Source: Acanthornis magna (taxonomy: Eukaryota > Chordata > Aves > Passeriformes > Acanthizidae). Taken from it: a stretch of DNA of 64,000 bases. The DNA is taken from NCBI GenBank assembly GCA_036785705.1, contig JAWUZG010000354.1, forward strand, positions 496,001 through 560,000. Reading direction: 5' to 3'. The stretch's first letter is position 1. Each line of letters opens with the position of its first letter. The notes below the pieces were generated by a model. It searched no databases. It was not told where the DNA came from and was given only the letters and a program-made list of their open reading frames with translations. The translations under genes were made by a program, and so were the position numbers. Shown here one piece after another: positions 13,215 through 25,400 of this stretch.

Positions 13215-13534
13215 ACTGGCCATGTCCTGTGAAACCACAGGATTTATTGACTTCATGGCAAGATCAGGCTCTTTTGACTCCAGGAATGGTTAGCCTCTTT
13301 GCACAAAAGGTTAAGGTGAAAGGTGTGGGTGTTAATGTTATTTATGCTGTTAGTGGACTACAGAGTTCCACACTGGCCATGTCCTGTGAAACCACAGGAT
13401 TTATTGACTTCATGGCAAGATCAGGCTCTTTTGACTCCAGGAATGGTTAGCCTCTTTGCACAAAAGGTTAAGGTGAAAGGTGTGGGTGTTAATGTTATTT
13501 ATGCTGTTAGTGGACTACAGAGTTCCACACTGGC
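13215..13534. repeat. Perfect 157-bp tandem duplication
   Basis: Copy 1 (13215-13371) and copy 2 (13372-13528) read identically by eye. The six bases ACTGGC that begin each copy recur once more at 13529-13534. Each junction therefore carries ACTGGC, as left by unequal crossing-over or replication slippage between 6-bp microhomologies. The unit matches no repeat that I know. Perfect identity means that the duplication is very recent, polymorphic, or an assembly artefact. At 157 bp the unit is not a multiple of three, so it would not behave as a coding repeat. Confidence 0.95.
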
Positions 13535-14494
13535 TAAAATGTGATGAATTGAGCAGAAATAATTGAAGTCTGTGTCCTGCACAGTGTTGAGGGGAGACAT
13601 GCACCTGACAGCTGATACAGTTAAGCATTTGCAGCTTCTTGGGGAGCAAACAGGAGTTGAATTATTCACGTTATTCAGTGCAGATGTCTGGCTTTTAGTC
13701 TCATCATTCATCATTGCTCAGCAAACACCTGTGTTCATACATTGCATCATAAATACTGCAAAATGAATTGTGAATTTTATGCTCCTTGAATAGAACTCGG
13801 ACTCACAGCCACACAATAAGATGCACAATGACCATGCTGTATTACTTGTTAAGTATATATTGGAGAATAATGGTTGAACCCAGTTATTTCTGGATATATG
13901 AGAGAGATATTTCTGGATTTATTTTTTTTTAATACTTAATACACCCTGGGCCAGCAGGGGATTGTGCTCTGTTGGGCTAGACTTAGGCATGCCAAAATCA
14001 TGTCTGTGATGAGACTCCCTGTAATGCTATTTTTAAATTTATTGATTGAAGGGGCTAAAGTAGGTCTGTAATTTGTTGTATCCTGTAGTTTTGAAAGCAA
14101 CAACTTTAAGAAGTCTCATTCATATTGATAGCCACAGTGATGAGCTCAGGAACTGAATGTAGGGCCAGACAAGAATTCCACAGGTCAAAGGTACAAACCT
14201 TGTAAAAAATCCTGAATTATTCTGGCCTTTCTTGGGAAGAAAGGTAAAGAAAAATTCCATATCTACTTGGACAAAGAACTGCTTTCAAAACATACCTTAA
14301 GAAGTGGACAAAAAGCTTAAAGCAAATGAAAAACACAGCTTTATTGTTGCCGTTAGGAAAAACGAGGATAAAATTAAATTGCTGCACTGGTTTAAATCTT
14401 GCAAAATAGGTGAAAAGAGTAGTACCTTATGTATATCAGTTCATCAGTCATAAGAAACTGGCTGGTCAAGTCACTAGAGTAAAAGGACTCTAAA

Positions 14495-14705
14495 ATAAGT
14501 TGAAAGAGACCTCCAGGAGGTCATCTAGTACAGTCCCTTGTTCAGAGCAGGTCTGATTAGATCAGGTTTCTGTGTCAGGGCTGTGTCCACTCAAATCTTG
14601 AATATCTCCAAAGAGGGAGATCTGCAGCTCCTCTGGGCAAGCTGCAATATTTGACCACCTTGTCTTAAAAAACCTTGTCTTAAAAAATGTTTTCTTAAAA
14701 AAGGT
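14495..14705 (-). mobile_element. CR1 LINE 3' fragment
   Basis: On the minus strand this reads as the 3' part of a CR1 retrotransposon. In plus orientation, GAGACCTCCAGGAGGTCATC followed by a stretch mentioning cagtccc...ttcagagcaggtc, and then gatctgcagctcctctgggcaa...ttgaccacctt, follows the usual CR1 order near the C-terminus and 3' UTR. The octamer tail is lost. The internal end carries three imperfect copies of a 15-16 bp unit (accttgtcttaaaaa) at about 14657-14703, a local duplication absent from CR1. Confidence 0.7.
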
Positions 14706-14944
14706 TCAACAGAACTGTATTGCAGTGGCTGGGGACAGATAACAAGAACTGTTGATGGAGTGTGAGCCACCACTCCAAGAGATTTCCACCAGTCTGGAAA
14801 TGACTGACCAGTGTGTACTGGTGTGTTCTGCTAAGCCATACCATAAACCACCACCAGCAGCCACTAGTGACGTGCTGACGAAAAAAGAAAATGACACTTG
14901 AAAGTTATTGGCTCAGGAATTTCCAGAGTGGGTTTTTTAAATGT

Positions 14945-15210
14945 AGCTCAAGTCCCTCTAGAGGTGAAATCAAAGTGGAGCAGGTACAAAGCAGGGCTGT
15001 GAAAATGATTGATTATGGGCAATAGGGAGGAATCAGAGTGTTTGGCTGTTCAGAGAAGTCAAATGAAGTCTTTGAAAGGCTTCTTACTGCTCTCTGTAAG
15101 TTCATTACTGCTAATAGGTATAATGGGAAGAAATAGATGAAGACTGTTAATTAGAAAAAGGTTTTAAACAAGAACATGGTGAGGCCTTGGAGCAGCTTTC
15201 AGAAGGAGCA
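14945..15210 (+). mobile_element. CR1 LINE ORF2 C-terminal fragment
   Basis: The order of recognisable pieces (caggtacaaagcagggctgtgaaaatgatt, then ggctgttcagagaag, then cttcttactgctctctgtaag, then attagaaaaaggttttaaacaagaacatggtgagg) tracks the C-terminal coding region of CR1 ORF2 and the start of its 3' UTR, read on the plus strand. Frames are broken throughout. It faces away from the minus-strand CR1 fragment at 14495-14705, so the two are separate insertions or an inversion. Confidence 0.5.
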
Positions 15211-16754
15211 GTTGTAAAAATACATGAAACAGAAACAAAACCAAATGGACTTTGACATGGCGGTCTGCAGGGGCAGTCTTTTGCTCAATATTCAATTTGT
15301 GATTTCAGGGTAGACATTGTGTTCGGGGGTAATTTGCCTGGCATTTCAGTACGTATGGTAGCATTTTAGTTGTGCCTGTCACACTCTGTTATTTCCTGAG
15401 CACAGGAGGAGTAACAGCGTGTCTGCAATTTGCTTGGCAAATCCCAGGTGCTCCCCAGTGCCTGCACCTTGCATGCATGTGGAAGGGCTTGGCAAATCAC
15501 GCAAAGGTCGCAGTGCAGGAAGCCCACGTTAGGCTAGGGACTTTGCTGGTGTTTCAGTTCACTGGGAATGATCTTTGTCTGTACATTTCTGCTGAGGAAG
15601 TCCAAAATAAAAATATGTTAGTCCATAATAAGAGACATTTGTGAAAGAGACTGAAGAATTTGTACTCAGTGTGTATGCTGGGCCCCTATGCTTTCCAACT
15701 CAGAGTATTTTTCCATGACTAAACAAAAATAGCCATTTCCTTAGAATAGTGACTGAATTTTTTTCAATGGTATGTTTTATATGGCATAATTATATGCCCT
15801 TACAAACAATTTAAGCCAAATTATGCAATTGAAAGTTTAGCTAGTGCTTTTTAATCCACTTAAGAGTTTTGTTTTTGATAGCCTGGTAGTGAAGCAAACT
15901 AAATTAACGTGAATTCCACATGAAAGATGGTTCTAGTATTTGTGATTGTGAGGTAATGACTTGAAATTCTCCATAGTTGCAGCATTTCTGTATTTTGTAT
16001 TTAATTTTAAAACTGTTATGGTTTTAGTGGCCATAAATGGAACAGAGTAATATGAGAGAATTGATGAAACAGATATTTGACTGGAAAATAACAGGTTAAT
16101 GTTAAATGTATCTGTAACAATGAGGAGGCTTAGGCAAAATGCAGAAATATCAATAAGCAAATAGTAAGAGGCAATGGATGACCTGTGAGATCAAAATAAG
16201 GAAAAGAATGGAAATATTAAAGAATAGTTAAGATGCTTATTTTGGAACAGGAAAGTATTAAGGAAGTTATCAAAAGAATAGTTTCTATTCCAGTGTTTAA
16301 AATTCAAAAAGAGAGATTAGAAAATAGCAGTGCTGATGAGAAATGGAATGATCAATGGTTTGGAAAGGCATATACTGCTAAAAAAGAAAACAGAAGCTTC
16401 CTGTCTAAAAGGGGATGTCTGCCAGATAATCAGCTGACGTTTGCATCGAGGTCAGTCACCAACAGTGACTGCAGCATCTCTAAGTTTTTGGACAAGAAAA
16501 GTGTTTGAACTAGATTGATCTGTAAGAGTATTTACGCTGAATTCATGGAACTGCAGACTAAGTTGTATGAGCCCCTGTTGCGTTGGTTTCGATCAGGTTT
16601 TGCCTAGCAAAGTTCAGCATTATTGTATTTTTTGTCACTGGGAGTTTTTATTTATGTGCAAAGCTAAAAATAATGGCATATGTAGTGCATTTCAAATGTC
16701 ACCTTTTAGCACAAGCACAGACTTTCAACTCTGCTGACCACTGAGCTTCTGAGA
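15211..16754. other. AT-rich non-coding DNA
   Basis: No gene or repeat is recognised. A 91-codon plus-strand frame at 16233-16505 is lysine- and serine-rich without a domain. Nothing flanking it looks like a paired acceptor and donor. Confidence 0.5.
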
Positions 16755-17165
16755 TTATTTGTTGGGATGAATGACCCTATCCAAAGCACAGATTGGATAA
16801 ATCCATGCAAATTTGCCAGCTTCTGGAACAAAACTTTCATCAATTTCTTGTAGCGTTTTGCATATAATTGCATGTATGATCACAGCTGTTATTGTGGCTG
16901 TTTCTAAGTGGTTTTTTGTGCTGCCAACGTGAATGAGTGTTTGATGTCTGGAGAAAGGAGTGTTTTTGCAAATGAAATCTGGAGGTTTTGCATCACCGTA
17001 CTGGGAAAAGCTGAAAGCAAGGTGATCAACCACACTGCAGCTTTCATGTGCCAGCTTTCATCCTGGCACCAATACATTTCAACATGAGGGAGAGAACTTT
17101 TTTATGGGGAAGAGATGCAGATTTTCTCAAGCTAATCAGCTGAGTTTGTATATTCATTAATAATT
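16755..17165. other. Candidate conserved non-coding element
   Basis: A 92-codon minus-strand frame is open (16758-17033) but recalls no protein. The block carries octamer-type ATGCAAAT at 16805-16812, a second TTGCAAATGAAAT near 16968-16980, GCATATAATTGCATG in the 16860s and ATTCATTAATAATTG near 17152-17166. It also retains CpGs and contains no simple repeats. This looks enhancer-like, but I cannot test conservation. Confidence 0.25.
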
Positions 17166-20100
17166 GTTGCAATCCACTTGAGAACTTGCCCAGATTTAGT
17201 CAGACCTGTAACAGAAATCAAGGTATTGCTTAAAGGTCTATTGAAGAAATTTCCCTGTCCAAGTTCCCTTTGGAGTTAGCTCGAAATCTACAGTCCTTGG
17301 TCCAGCAAAACTTAATTATTATTTGAGTAAGAATTCCAGCATTTTGCTCCATAACTTCAAGAGATGTTAGGGTTTTTAGAAAACAACTGAAGTGCATTGT
17401 TATGGTAAGTGTTTTGGTATAATGACAGTACACCAAGATCTACATTTAATTTAAAATCAATTTTTTAGTTTTAATATTATTGATTCCAAAAGTCATTAGG
17501 TTTGATACAAGCCTTTTTTTTACCCATTACCAATACTTGAATAGCAGTTGCTGTTCACAGTTTATGGATGGAGAGAATGATGTGATTGTTGTTCTTTGAT
17601 AAGAAATAAAGTTCTGATTCATACCAGAACACTAACTTTGTGGATGCAAGTTTATAAAAATTTCTTTTTTAGGAACTACTTAATTCCTTATTTTTCAATT
17701 ATTATTTCTGAAATATATTTTATGTTCAAGATATAGTTCCAGACCTGAATTAAATGTCTTTGAGTCCAAAGAAATATGCTAAAAGAAAATATTTGTTTGG
17801 GCACCAAAAACTTGATCCAAATTTTGGTGTCAACATGCTTTTGATTAGGTCAGTATGTAACATCTTTGTAGTTACACCTTAAATTTAAATGGCTTGGAAA
17901 GCTGGAGTACTATTTTTAGGAAACAAATAAAACTTTTTAGACAATAGATTTTATTAATGTATATTAAACTTAGGTATAAGTAGGAAGATCAGTTAGAGCA
18001 TATAGAGTGGGGGTGTTTGGGAAGTTGGAATACAGTCCTATCAGAGAAATAACATGTGCATCGCAGAAATATATACTAAAACAGAGTTTAATGTTACAGT
18101 ATTTTTATTTGTTGTCGAAAGAAATAAATCCTTTTATGTCAGCATGGGTGGAAGAAACCAGCTCATGGAATCTCTTCTGGGCTCAAAGGAGAGCGTTAGT
18201 TTTAGTAAGAAATTTTTGGTAAAGCCCAGATGCTGTAGATTTCTATTGGGATTACAGTAGAAAGCAGAAATTTTGAAGGAGAGCTATAGGGATGTTCCTT
18301 ACCCTTGATAGGGAAAGTTTTTCTGCAGATATAGATTATCATGCAAACAGAAATGACTCTTTTCTTTTTTACGTCAGTGGATATTGGCATTGTTAGTGTG
18401 AAAAACATGTATGTATAAAAACCTGGAAGCTGGAAACCTTCCTTTGTGCATAAATAAATGTTTTTTTAGCAATAAATTAATTACAGCCTGTTTACTGAAG
18501 CACATTCTTATATCTTGTAGCCTCACTCAGCTATGTCAGATATTTCTATGAAGAGTTAACCATTTGATCAATTAATGGCTTCAAAAAGCAAACCAAGAAG
18601 AACACCTACAGTTTTTGTGTTGTTTTCCCCTTTCCCAGCTCAGTAAAAACAACTTTTCCTGATTTCCTGAGGTTGGCAAAGGCTTTTCAACAGCTCTCTC
18701 TAAATCATTGAGAGTATTATATTTCAGCTTCCTGGAGGAAAATGAGCATGGTCTGAGTCAAGGCAGTAGTTTTAAGTGGTCCTCAGGGGCATAGCATCAA
18801 ATTGCACTGTTGGTGCAATTTTTCTGTCATCATATGAAGGCAGCAGCTGTTGCATCAATGGAATTTTTAGATTAGGAAATTCTTGAGGCCAAATCCTGCC
18901 CTTGTTTCTATGGCCAGCTTGAAGCAGAACTTGTCCAGTGTGCAGGAGTGAAGACCAAGGCATGAAGTGCTATGAAAAGTCAGGTCTGGGAAGGCTGTGA
19001 AGCCAAACCATGTGTACATGATTGCTTGTGTTGAGTAGGAGCAGATGCAGAAGTGCCAGTCAGCTTTTTGTTGGAGAAGAGTAAAATTTGAAGTCTTGGT
19101 TCTTCCTTAAAGAAGTTCACCCTGGGCCAGAATTATTATTACAAGCAGCATGTAAGTAACAGACCTGTGTCAACAGTGGAGCTGGATCTCCTGGAAATTA
19201 CATTTGTTCCCAAAGCTCACTTTAGTTGGAGAAGCTTTTCTTAGCAGCTTTTTTTCCCCCTCCAACTGGTTTGCAAGTTCAGATTTTCCAGGTTCTTGAA
19301 GACTCAAGAAGTGCTTATCACTTGCTGTCAGCAGGATGGCAGACCTGTGTGTCTGTGTCCCCCAGAGCCTTCACTGGCACTCGCTGGCTTTTTTTGGGTT
19401 TCCCAGGACTTCACTCATGCAGGAGTGGGCACTGGTGTCACATTGTGACCGTGGACAGTGTAAAGCCTTGGGAAGCTGTTTGTCCATGTTTGGTGTCAGG
19501 GACAGAGCTGTCCCAGGGCAGCAAGGCTGAGCTCCTCAGAGCACATTTCTATTTCTCGTGCTAAAATGTGTTTCTGAATACTAATTATCATTTACAACTA
19601 TTTTAATGTCTGCTTAAGAACTTAGCTCAAGGGGAGAAAAAAAAATTATGGTAATAGTTTCAAAAGACCACAAAGGCCACATTTTTTAGCAAAGCATTTT
19701 GCTTGCTTTACATTAAACATGCCCTCAAGTTCCATATTTATTTTTAATATATTACTCCTACATCTTCTCTTCCCCCATAGTGATTTTCCCTTGCTGAATA
19801 AGAGCCACTCCGCTTTCCTTATCCCAAACAGAGCTGTCAATCTTAAAGTTTAAATTGGCATCATCCTTTCCCAGCCCCAGCTGCCCTTGACTTTCTTCAA
19901 GTTTTTGTCAGTATGATCTAAGTATAGTGCACTTGTACCCATATATTTTAAAATATATACTGGGTTTGTTTCTTTTAGGTAGTACCCAGTCTATCACAAT
20001 GGTCAAAATTGTTTCTGGCATCCATGGAGATAATTATAATATGTCATAATGTTGTGAATAGTGTATTGTATTAATATCCTTACATCACATGGAGAATTCT

Positions 20101-21025
20101 AGATATGAAAAATTGTTCCAGATAGTCAGGAATCTAAAGATTGTTTTTCTATACTCTTTAGCATGATTGATTAACAAACTTAGCTTAGACGAGAAATATC
20201 CCTATGAAGCTTTTCTGGATTTATTTTGACTGCAAATGAGACCTGTTTCAAATTTTGAGCTGCGATGAAATGCATTTAACAAGGGTTATGGTATGATCAG
20301 TGGCAAAGCTATTAGAGAGAATTTCTTGCTATTTTTAAGGCCACACTGTTCCTTCTTCCTTCATCCCAGTGATTTTTATTTATTTTTTCTTCTTCCCCAA
20401 ATATCTTTTTTAGTTTTGACAGGTTTTCTTGTTCAAATTTGTATTTTATTTTAAATCTTCAAAGCAAAAGACATCATTGCCATGGTGGATTGTAATACAT
20501 GATATTTCTAACTGAACTTTTGGTCCACTTGTGAAAGTTCTCTGTTATGGAAGCTGCCAAGACCCCAGTGTGAATGCAGCATGGGTCTATGTATTTAGAA
20601 TTTGGACATCATGTATATGTAGTAAAAGCCTGAATTTTGATATGGTATGGATTATGTATTAAAAAGAAATTGGCATATTCAAACACATTTTATGATTTAA
20701 GGGATAAATAACATGTATTTGGTATAACAGTATCAAAGATGCTCTATGCCAAAGAGTATTCAGACAATTTCCTGCAAAAGTTGGAGTTTGAATGAATAAG
20801 CTGTTAACTTTATTACCTTCAAGCCTTTGTATCTCTAAGTACCACAATATCAGAGTTTCTGCCATAAAAATATGCAGTGTCTGACTGCAATAGATATTGC
20901 GAACTGTTTAGTTGTAATATTTTGTTAATGAAACAGGGGTTTTTCCTGTATTTAGCTCCTGTTTGATAGTTCTATTTCAAAGAACACTAAACTCAAGAAT
21001 TTATCTAATTTTATGCACTCCCAAT
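17166..21025. other. AT-rich non-coding DNA
   Basis: No gene or nameable repeat is seen. An acceptor-like TTTGTTTCTTTTAG sits at about 19965-19978 followed by GTAGTA, a weak echo of the stronger zero-length exon signal near 21757. A perfect 8-bp inverted repeat (AAATTGCA / TGCAATTT, 7-nt spacer) lies near 18809-18831. Confidence 0.5.
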
Positions 21026-21085
21026 AAAGGAAGTTGGACTGGATGACATCTAGAGGCTCCTTCCAACCAATATTTCTATCACTGT
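21026..21085 (+). mobile_element. CR1 LINE 3'-terminal relic
   Basis: GAAGTTGGACTGGATGACATC followed by tagaggctccttccaacc is the well-known CR1 3' UTR phrase that lies just before the octamer tail. Here the tail has decayed to something like atttctatcactgtttgatt. Only about 60 bases remain, in plus orientation. Confidence 0.7.
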
Positions 21086-21730
21086 TTGATTATTAAAGAT
21101 ACCACTATTAAGTACTTGCAGCCTTGCAATTGTCACCTTTGACAGAGAGAGAGTAACAGATGCTTATAGTTTAATTTTATTCTTTTAAGAAGGAAAGTTT
21201 TTTAGAAGAAAAATGAAGCCAAGACACAGCAATGTCAAATGCAGTAATGGCCCTACCCTTACCCAACTCTCAGTGAGCATGTAAAGGCCTTAGTGGAGTT
21301 TGCTAGTTAACTCATTTAAGTTGTGAAATTCTTTGTAATATAAGCAATATTGGTTTGTGGTTCCTGTGAAGTTTAGTCTGAAAGGGAATACGCTGGAGAC
21401 TGTACCTCATAAAGAGCTTGTATCCCGTGTTACAGATGCTCATCTTAGGTGGGACAGAAGCAATTCTGAGAGTCAGAACAAGCAAGTTTTAGTTTTGGCC
21501 ATTTTCCCTTCACCTTGGGGGCAGTGCAGTTCAAGTCATAAAGTGCTTTTGCTGAGACTGAGCTTTCCAGTTGCATATCAGTGTTCCAGCTGGAGTTCTT
21601 ATTTTTTTTCCTGAATCCTTGGGTTCACTCCATTTTTTCATTTAACTCTGGTAATCAAAAAAGGAATGATCATCAAGCCACCTAAATTATATCCACACTC
21701 CTGTGTAGTTTATTGCACTGTTAAGTAACT

Positions 21731-21800
21731 CTTTGTTTGTTTGATTTGTTTTACAGGTAAGTAGCACTTAGAACTGGATAGTCAACAATTTATGGTAAGT
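21731..21800 (+). promoter_or_regulatory. Candidate recursive splice site with downstream RS-exon donor
   Basis: A pyrimidine-rich tract (about 21730-21752, mainly T) ends in ACAG at 21753-21756 and is followed at once by GTAAGT (21757-21762). That is an intact 3' splice site joined to an intact 5' splice site with no exon between. Thirty-eight bases later a second strong donor, ATG/GTAAGT, begins at 21795. The bases between, 21757-21794, have stop codons in all three frames. This is the layout described for vertebrate recursive splicing in very long introns: a zero-length exon plus an RS-exon that is normally skipped. If real, the host gene is transcribed on the plus strand. Confidence 0.5.
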
Positions 21801-22333
21801 ATATTTTGTAATTAGCAAAACTAAAATTAAACTCCTGTTTTGTTCTTTAAAGGGAATAGACAAAGTAGGGGGTTAATCATACAATAGCATTTGTTTCAGA
21901 TGCTAATCAGAATGTTTGAAGATGTCATTGGGTTTATATTTTTCTCCTTGAAGTGTTATTCATCTGTTAGAGGAAGAAATAAATACAAATACTCTTGGCA
22001 ATACTTCAAGGAAGTTGAGCAAACAATATTTACTTTAAACACAGTAAACAAATGAAGGTTTATTTTTTATTCTCAACTCCTTTCAGTTATCGTAATCTTG
22101 GAAGTTGTTTTAACTAAATTAAAATCTCACACACAAATGCAGTGTGTAAACTTTAGTGTCCCTATAACTTTTTCTGCCACAGGATAACTAAGGCTCTAAT
22201 GCTTATCCAGTCTTTGGCTTGATGAAAATACTATTAACACTGAGTTCTTATTTATGCAGTATAATGAACAGATCTTAGATCTTGCTTCCTAAAATATGCC
22301 TGTGTCAGTTCCCTTCCCCTTCAGCTGGGGAAA
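21801..22333. other. AT-rich non-coding DNA
   Basis: Sequence downstream of the candidate recursive splice site. No gene or repeat is recognised. Confidence 0.5.
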
Positions 22334-22400
22334 TAATCACAGAATAGTTGCAAGGGACCTCTGGAGACCATGTAGTCCAAGCCAATAGTGGTGAAGTGAC
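22334..22400 (-). mobile_element. CR1 LINE 3'-terminal relic
   Basis: In plus orientation it reads aatcacagaatagttgcaagggacctctggagaccatgtagtccaa, which is the reverse complement of a CR1 3' end (tail remnant, then the conserved phrase around 'ggtcccttgcaac'). Homology fades after about 22390 and may extend weakly to 22460. Confidence 0.7.
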
Positions 22401-25400
22401 CCTAATAGTAGCAATAGTGTGAAAAGATATCCTCAGCCACTCTCAGGGCTCTGACAAGGCTTGCCATCCTCTGTGGGTGCACAGGTGTTATAAAATAAAT
22501 CCAGTTTTTCTGGTGTATATCACTGCTCTCATTATTTTAAAGTCTTAGTATGGTACTCAGTTGCTGCCCAAGCAAACTTTAAAATTCAAATGTTCATTTT
22601 TAGCTTTTTAACTTCCCAGCCTCTCCAGAAGCAGTTGTTATACTGTTAATATACTGTGAAAGGTGTTACAGCTTTGCACTGCAGTGTTGGGAATTAATAA
22701 GTGTACATGGCACATTTTTTCTTGTGGTAAGACTGATAGGCTCTCCGCACTTGACACTGATGCTGTTTGAGCACTTGATCCTCTTAGAAAGTGACTGTGT
22801 TTTCCTCCCTGTAGTTTTAACTTTGTAGAAGTTTTTTTTTTTTTGTTGTCACTCAACTCCATAGAATTCTTACTTGATGGGGGGGTTTTTGTTTGGTTTG
22901 GTTTGTTTTTTTAGTAAGATTTTTTCCTTTCTTCTCTTCACAGGTGGATTTTTTTTTTTCTCTTGGGGACATTTTTATTTTGAATTCATATTGTTCTCTT
23001 TAACTGATCACACAACTCGCTCATCCTTAGTCATGGAGGATTTTTCTTTCAACTTCGCCGTGCATTAATGACACCAGTAAGTTTATGACCTAGTCTATGT
23101 TTGTTTTAAATTTCAGTAATTCATTTGTGTTTTTTATAACAGTGCCCTAATTATCTGATCTTCTTTGACTAAGCTTTTCTCATTTTCCCATGGCATCTTC
23201 TCCAGAGGTTTACTTGTGCTGCCTGCTTTCTGTCATCTTTTGTAAACTGTTCTGCCACAGGATTATTGCTCTACATCAGCTAACACTTTTTTCTCTGAGA
23301 TTTTTTTTAAAAAATGCATATTTTTGTATGCACATGCAAAAGTGAGGTAGATGTGAAGTCACATTTAAACACGGGCTGACAGAGCAATAAAATATGTTCA
23401 CTAAAACTGTCTAGACCCACGTCTGCACATGGAGTTACATCTTCTTTGCAGAGGCCAACTCTGAATTTCTTCTGCCCTTTGAGACACCATTATCACCTTG
23501 CATCAGTGTTCTATCTCCTGCCTGCTAAGTTGGTTACATTGTTGTTTTTCCAAAAATTTAATTTTTTGAAGGTGGGTTACAGGGCTGGTTTAGACAAATA
23601 GGAAGGAAGAATGGATGTTTTTCATTTGTGTTTTCATTTGTCCTGTCTCTCAGAAGTGAGGAGGGGAGTCTTACAGTTCTTCCTGGCAGACTCAGCTCAT
23701 GGTTCCCCTTTAGGAAAGGATTTCAAGAGGTGATTTCCTACTCTAGAGCCACATGTTGGGCCTGGAGTTAAGAAAATCTAAAAGGATCTGCTGACTAGGA
23801 TTTGGCTATCCCAGTTCAAGCCACTAGCAGTTTTTTTGCAGAAAAAGTTGCCTCTGAACAGCAGAGGTAACAAAAATCTCCCTAGTCGTCCTGCTAATTC
23901 ACTATTTCTCTTGTGGAGTCTTTTAATGTACTTTTTACATAACTTTCAATATGTTCTCCTAAGATTGTATGTATGTCTTGCATATCTTTCACCTTTTATC
24001 CAGAAATATCCAGAAATACTTCACCTTTCACTCCAGAAATGGAGTATATCATATATGCTTCTCGTACTGCAAAAACAGTAAGTCTTTTGGTTAAAGTGAG
24101 AACTGAAATGTTATCACAAGACACTCTGAAAAAATATGAGGCATCTCTTTAAAATAATATCCCTTATTCTTGAAGTGTCAAATAATTTTTTGTGCAATTT
24201 TTCCAGAGACTGGTTATTTAGACTGAGATAAAATTAATGAAAATTAAAATTTTCTCATATGTGAGAAATTTCTTGCATCTTCAGCTGTGTTTTATTGTGG
24301 CAAATGGTCTCAAAGGCAATGCCTTACATGCATGAAACTTTCTAGAAAAGTGACTAGTGAGTACACCTATGAGATTTATGACAATACTTCTAGACGTCAT
24401 TTTTCTTATTTGCTTTTACCTGGGATTTGCTATGCTGAAACACTTGAAAATAAGCTATTTCTTCAAAGAAACTGATGAAGATTTGTGCTCTAAAGATGGG
24501 GGTTTTCACCTCCTGTTCTGGATGAGCCTGTTTATTAAAAACAGCCTTAACAGAAAGATCGTCTTCTGGTAATCTGTTGACTGTGGTTTGGTTTGGGCAC
24601 TGTTGGGCATCTTCCCCAGATGGGCTTTCTGACAGTATTGGAAAGGGAAGTCTGTTCTCATTTCCACTGGCAGCAAGCTGCAGCCGTGATCATTTAGTTT
24701 CACCATAAAATTTCAGGCACTGTTTCTTTGTTGTTTTTCCTTTGGTACCTCTTTTGCTCTTGTACTCTTAATTTTGAAGCAACACAAAATTCTGGCCAGA
24801 AAATAGGCCTTACCTTTTCCTAAGAGTCATCAGTATTGCAAAAAGATTTGTAATACAGCAATCATCAGCTGAAATGGTGGTACTCTTCCCTTTGTCTCAG
24901 CAATTGTACAATACTTCCCTTTTATAGGCAGTCAAGATTAGCTCTCCTATTGGCTTTAGATGGTAGGGATTTACTCTCATATAGCACCAATATCATAAGC
25001 AATAGAAATAATTACACTGGAACCAATGCATCTAAGTAAAGCAGTTAGATTATGTATTTATTAAAATAATAATAAAATATCAGTTCATCTCTGTTTGACT
25101 CCATCTTAACCTGCACCTGTCATATTCACCATTTTATAACTCTTTCATTACTGTGTTTCTCTCAGTGAAGGAAAGAATAAGAACTGTGCATGACTGAGAG
25201 ATGCAACTGAGACTTTCAGTTCTCAATGAGTTACCCTGCTACATTTCCATCTTATGGTGCTTCTAAATGTTTTATGCTAGCTGCCTTATTGGAATATGGA
25301 AGATGAAAATTTAGGTGCTGTCTTGATAATGTGAAAGGTATGCTCCCACTTTCACTAGGCTTTCTAAAAGCTTTGGAAAAGGAATGATAGCAAAAGGAAT

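Noticed and set aside
13229..13544. Two 73-codon frames sharing a peptide as a repeat protein
   Set aside because: They are the same DNA duplicated by 157 bp and read in different frames across the junction; the unit is not a multiple of three.
19965..19990. TTTGTTTCTTTTAG/GTAGTA as a recursive splice site
   Set aside because: GTAGTA is a poor donor, so this is more likely a decoy acceptor.
22944..23084. Possible exon after a strong acceptor at 22943
   Set aside because: The open frame is very T-rich, stops at 23068 before the donor-like site, and resembles no protein.
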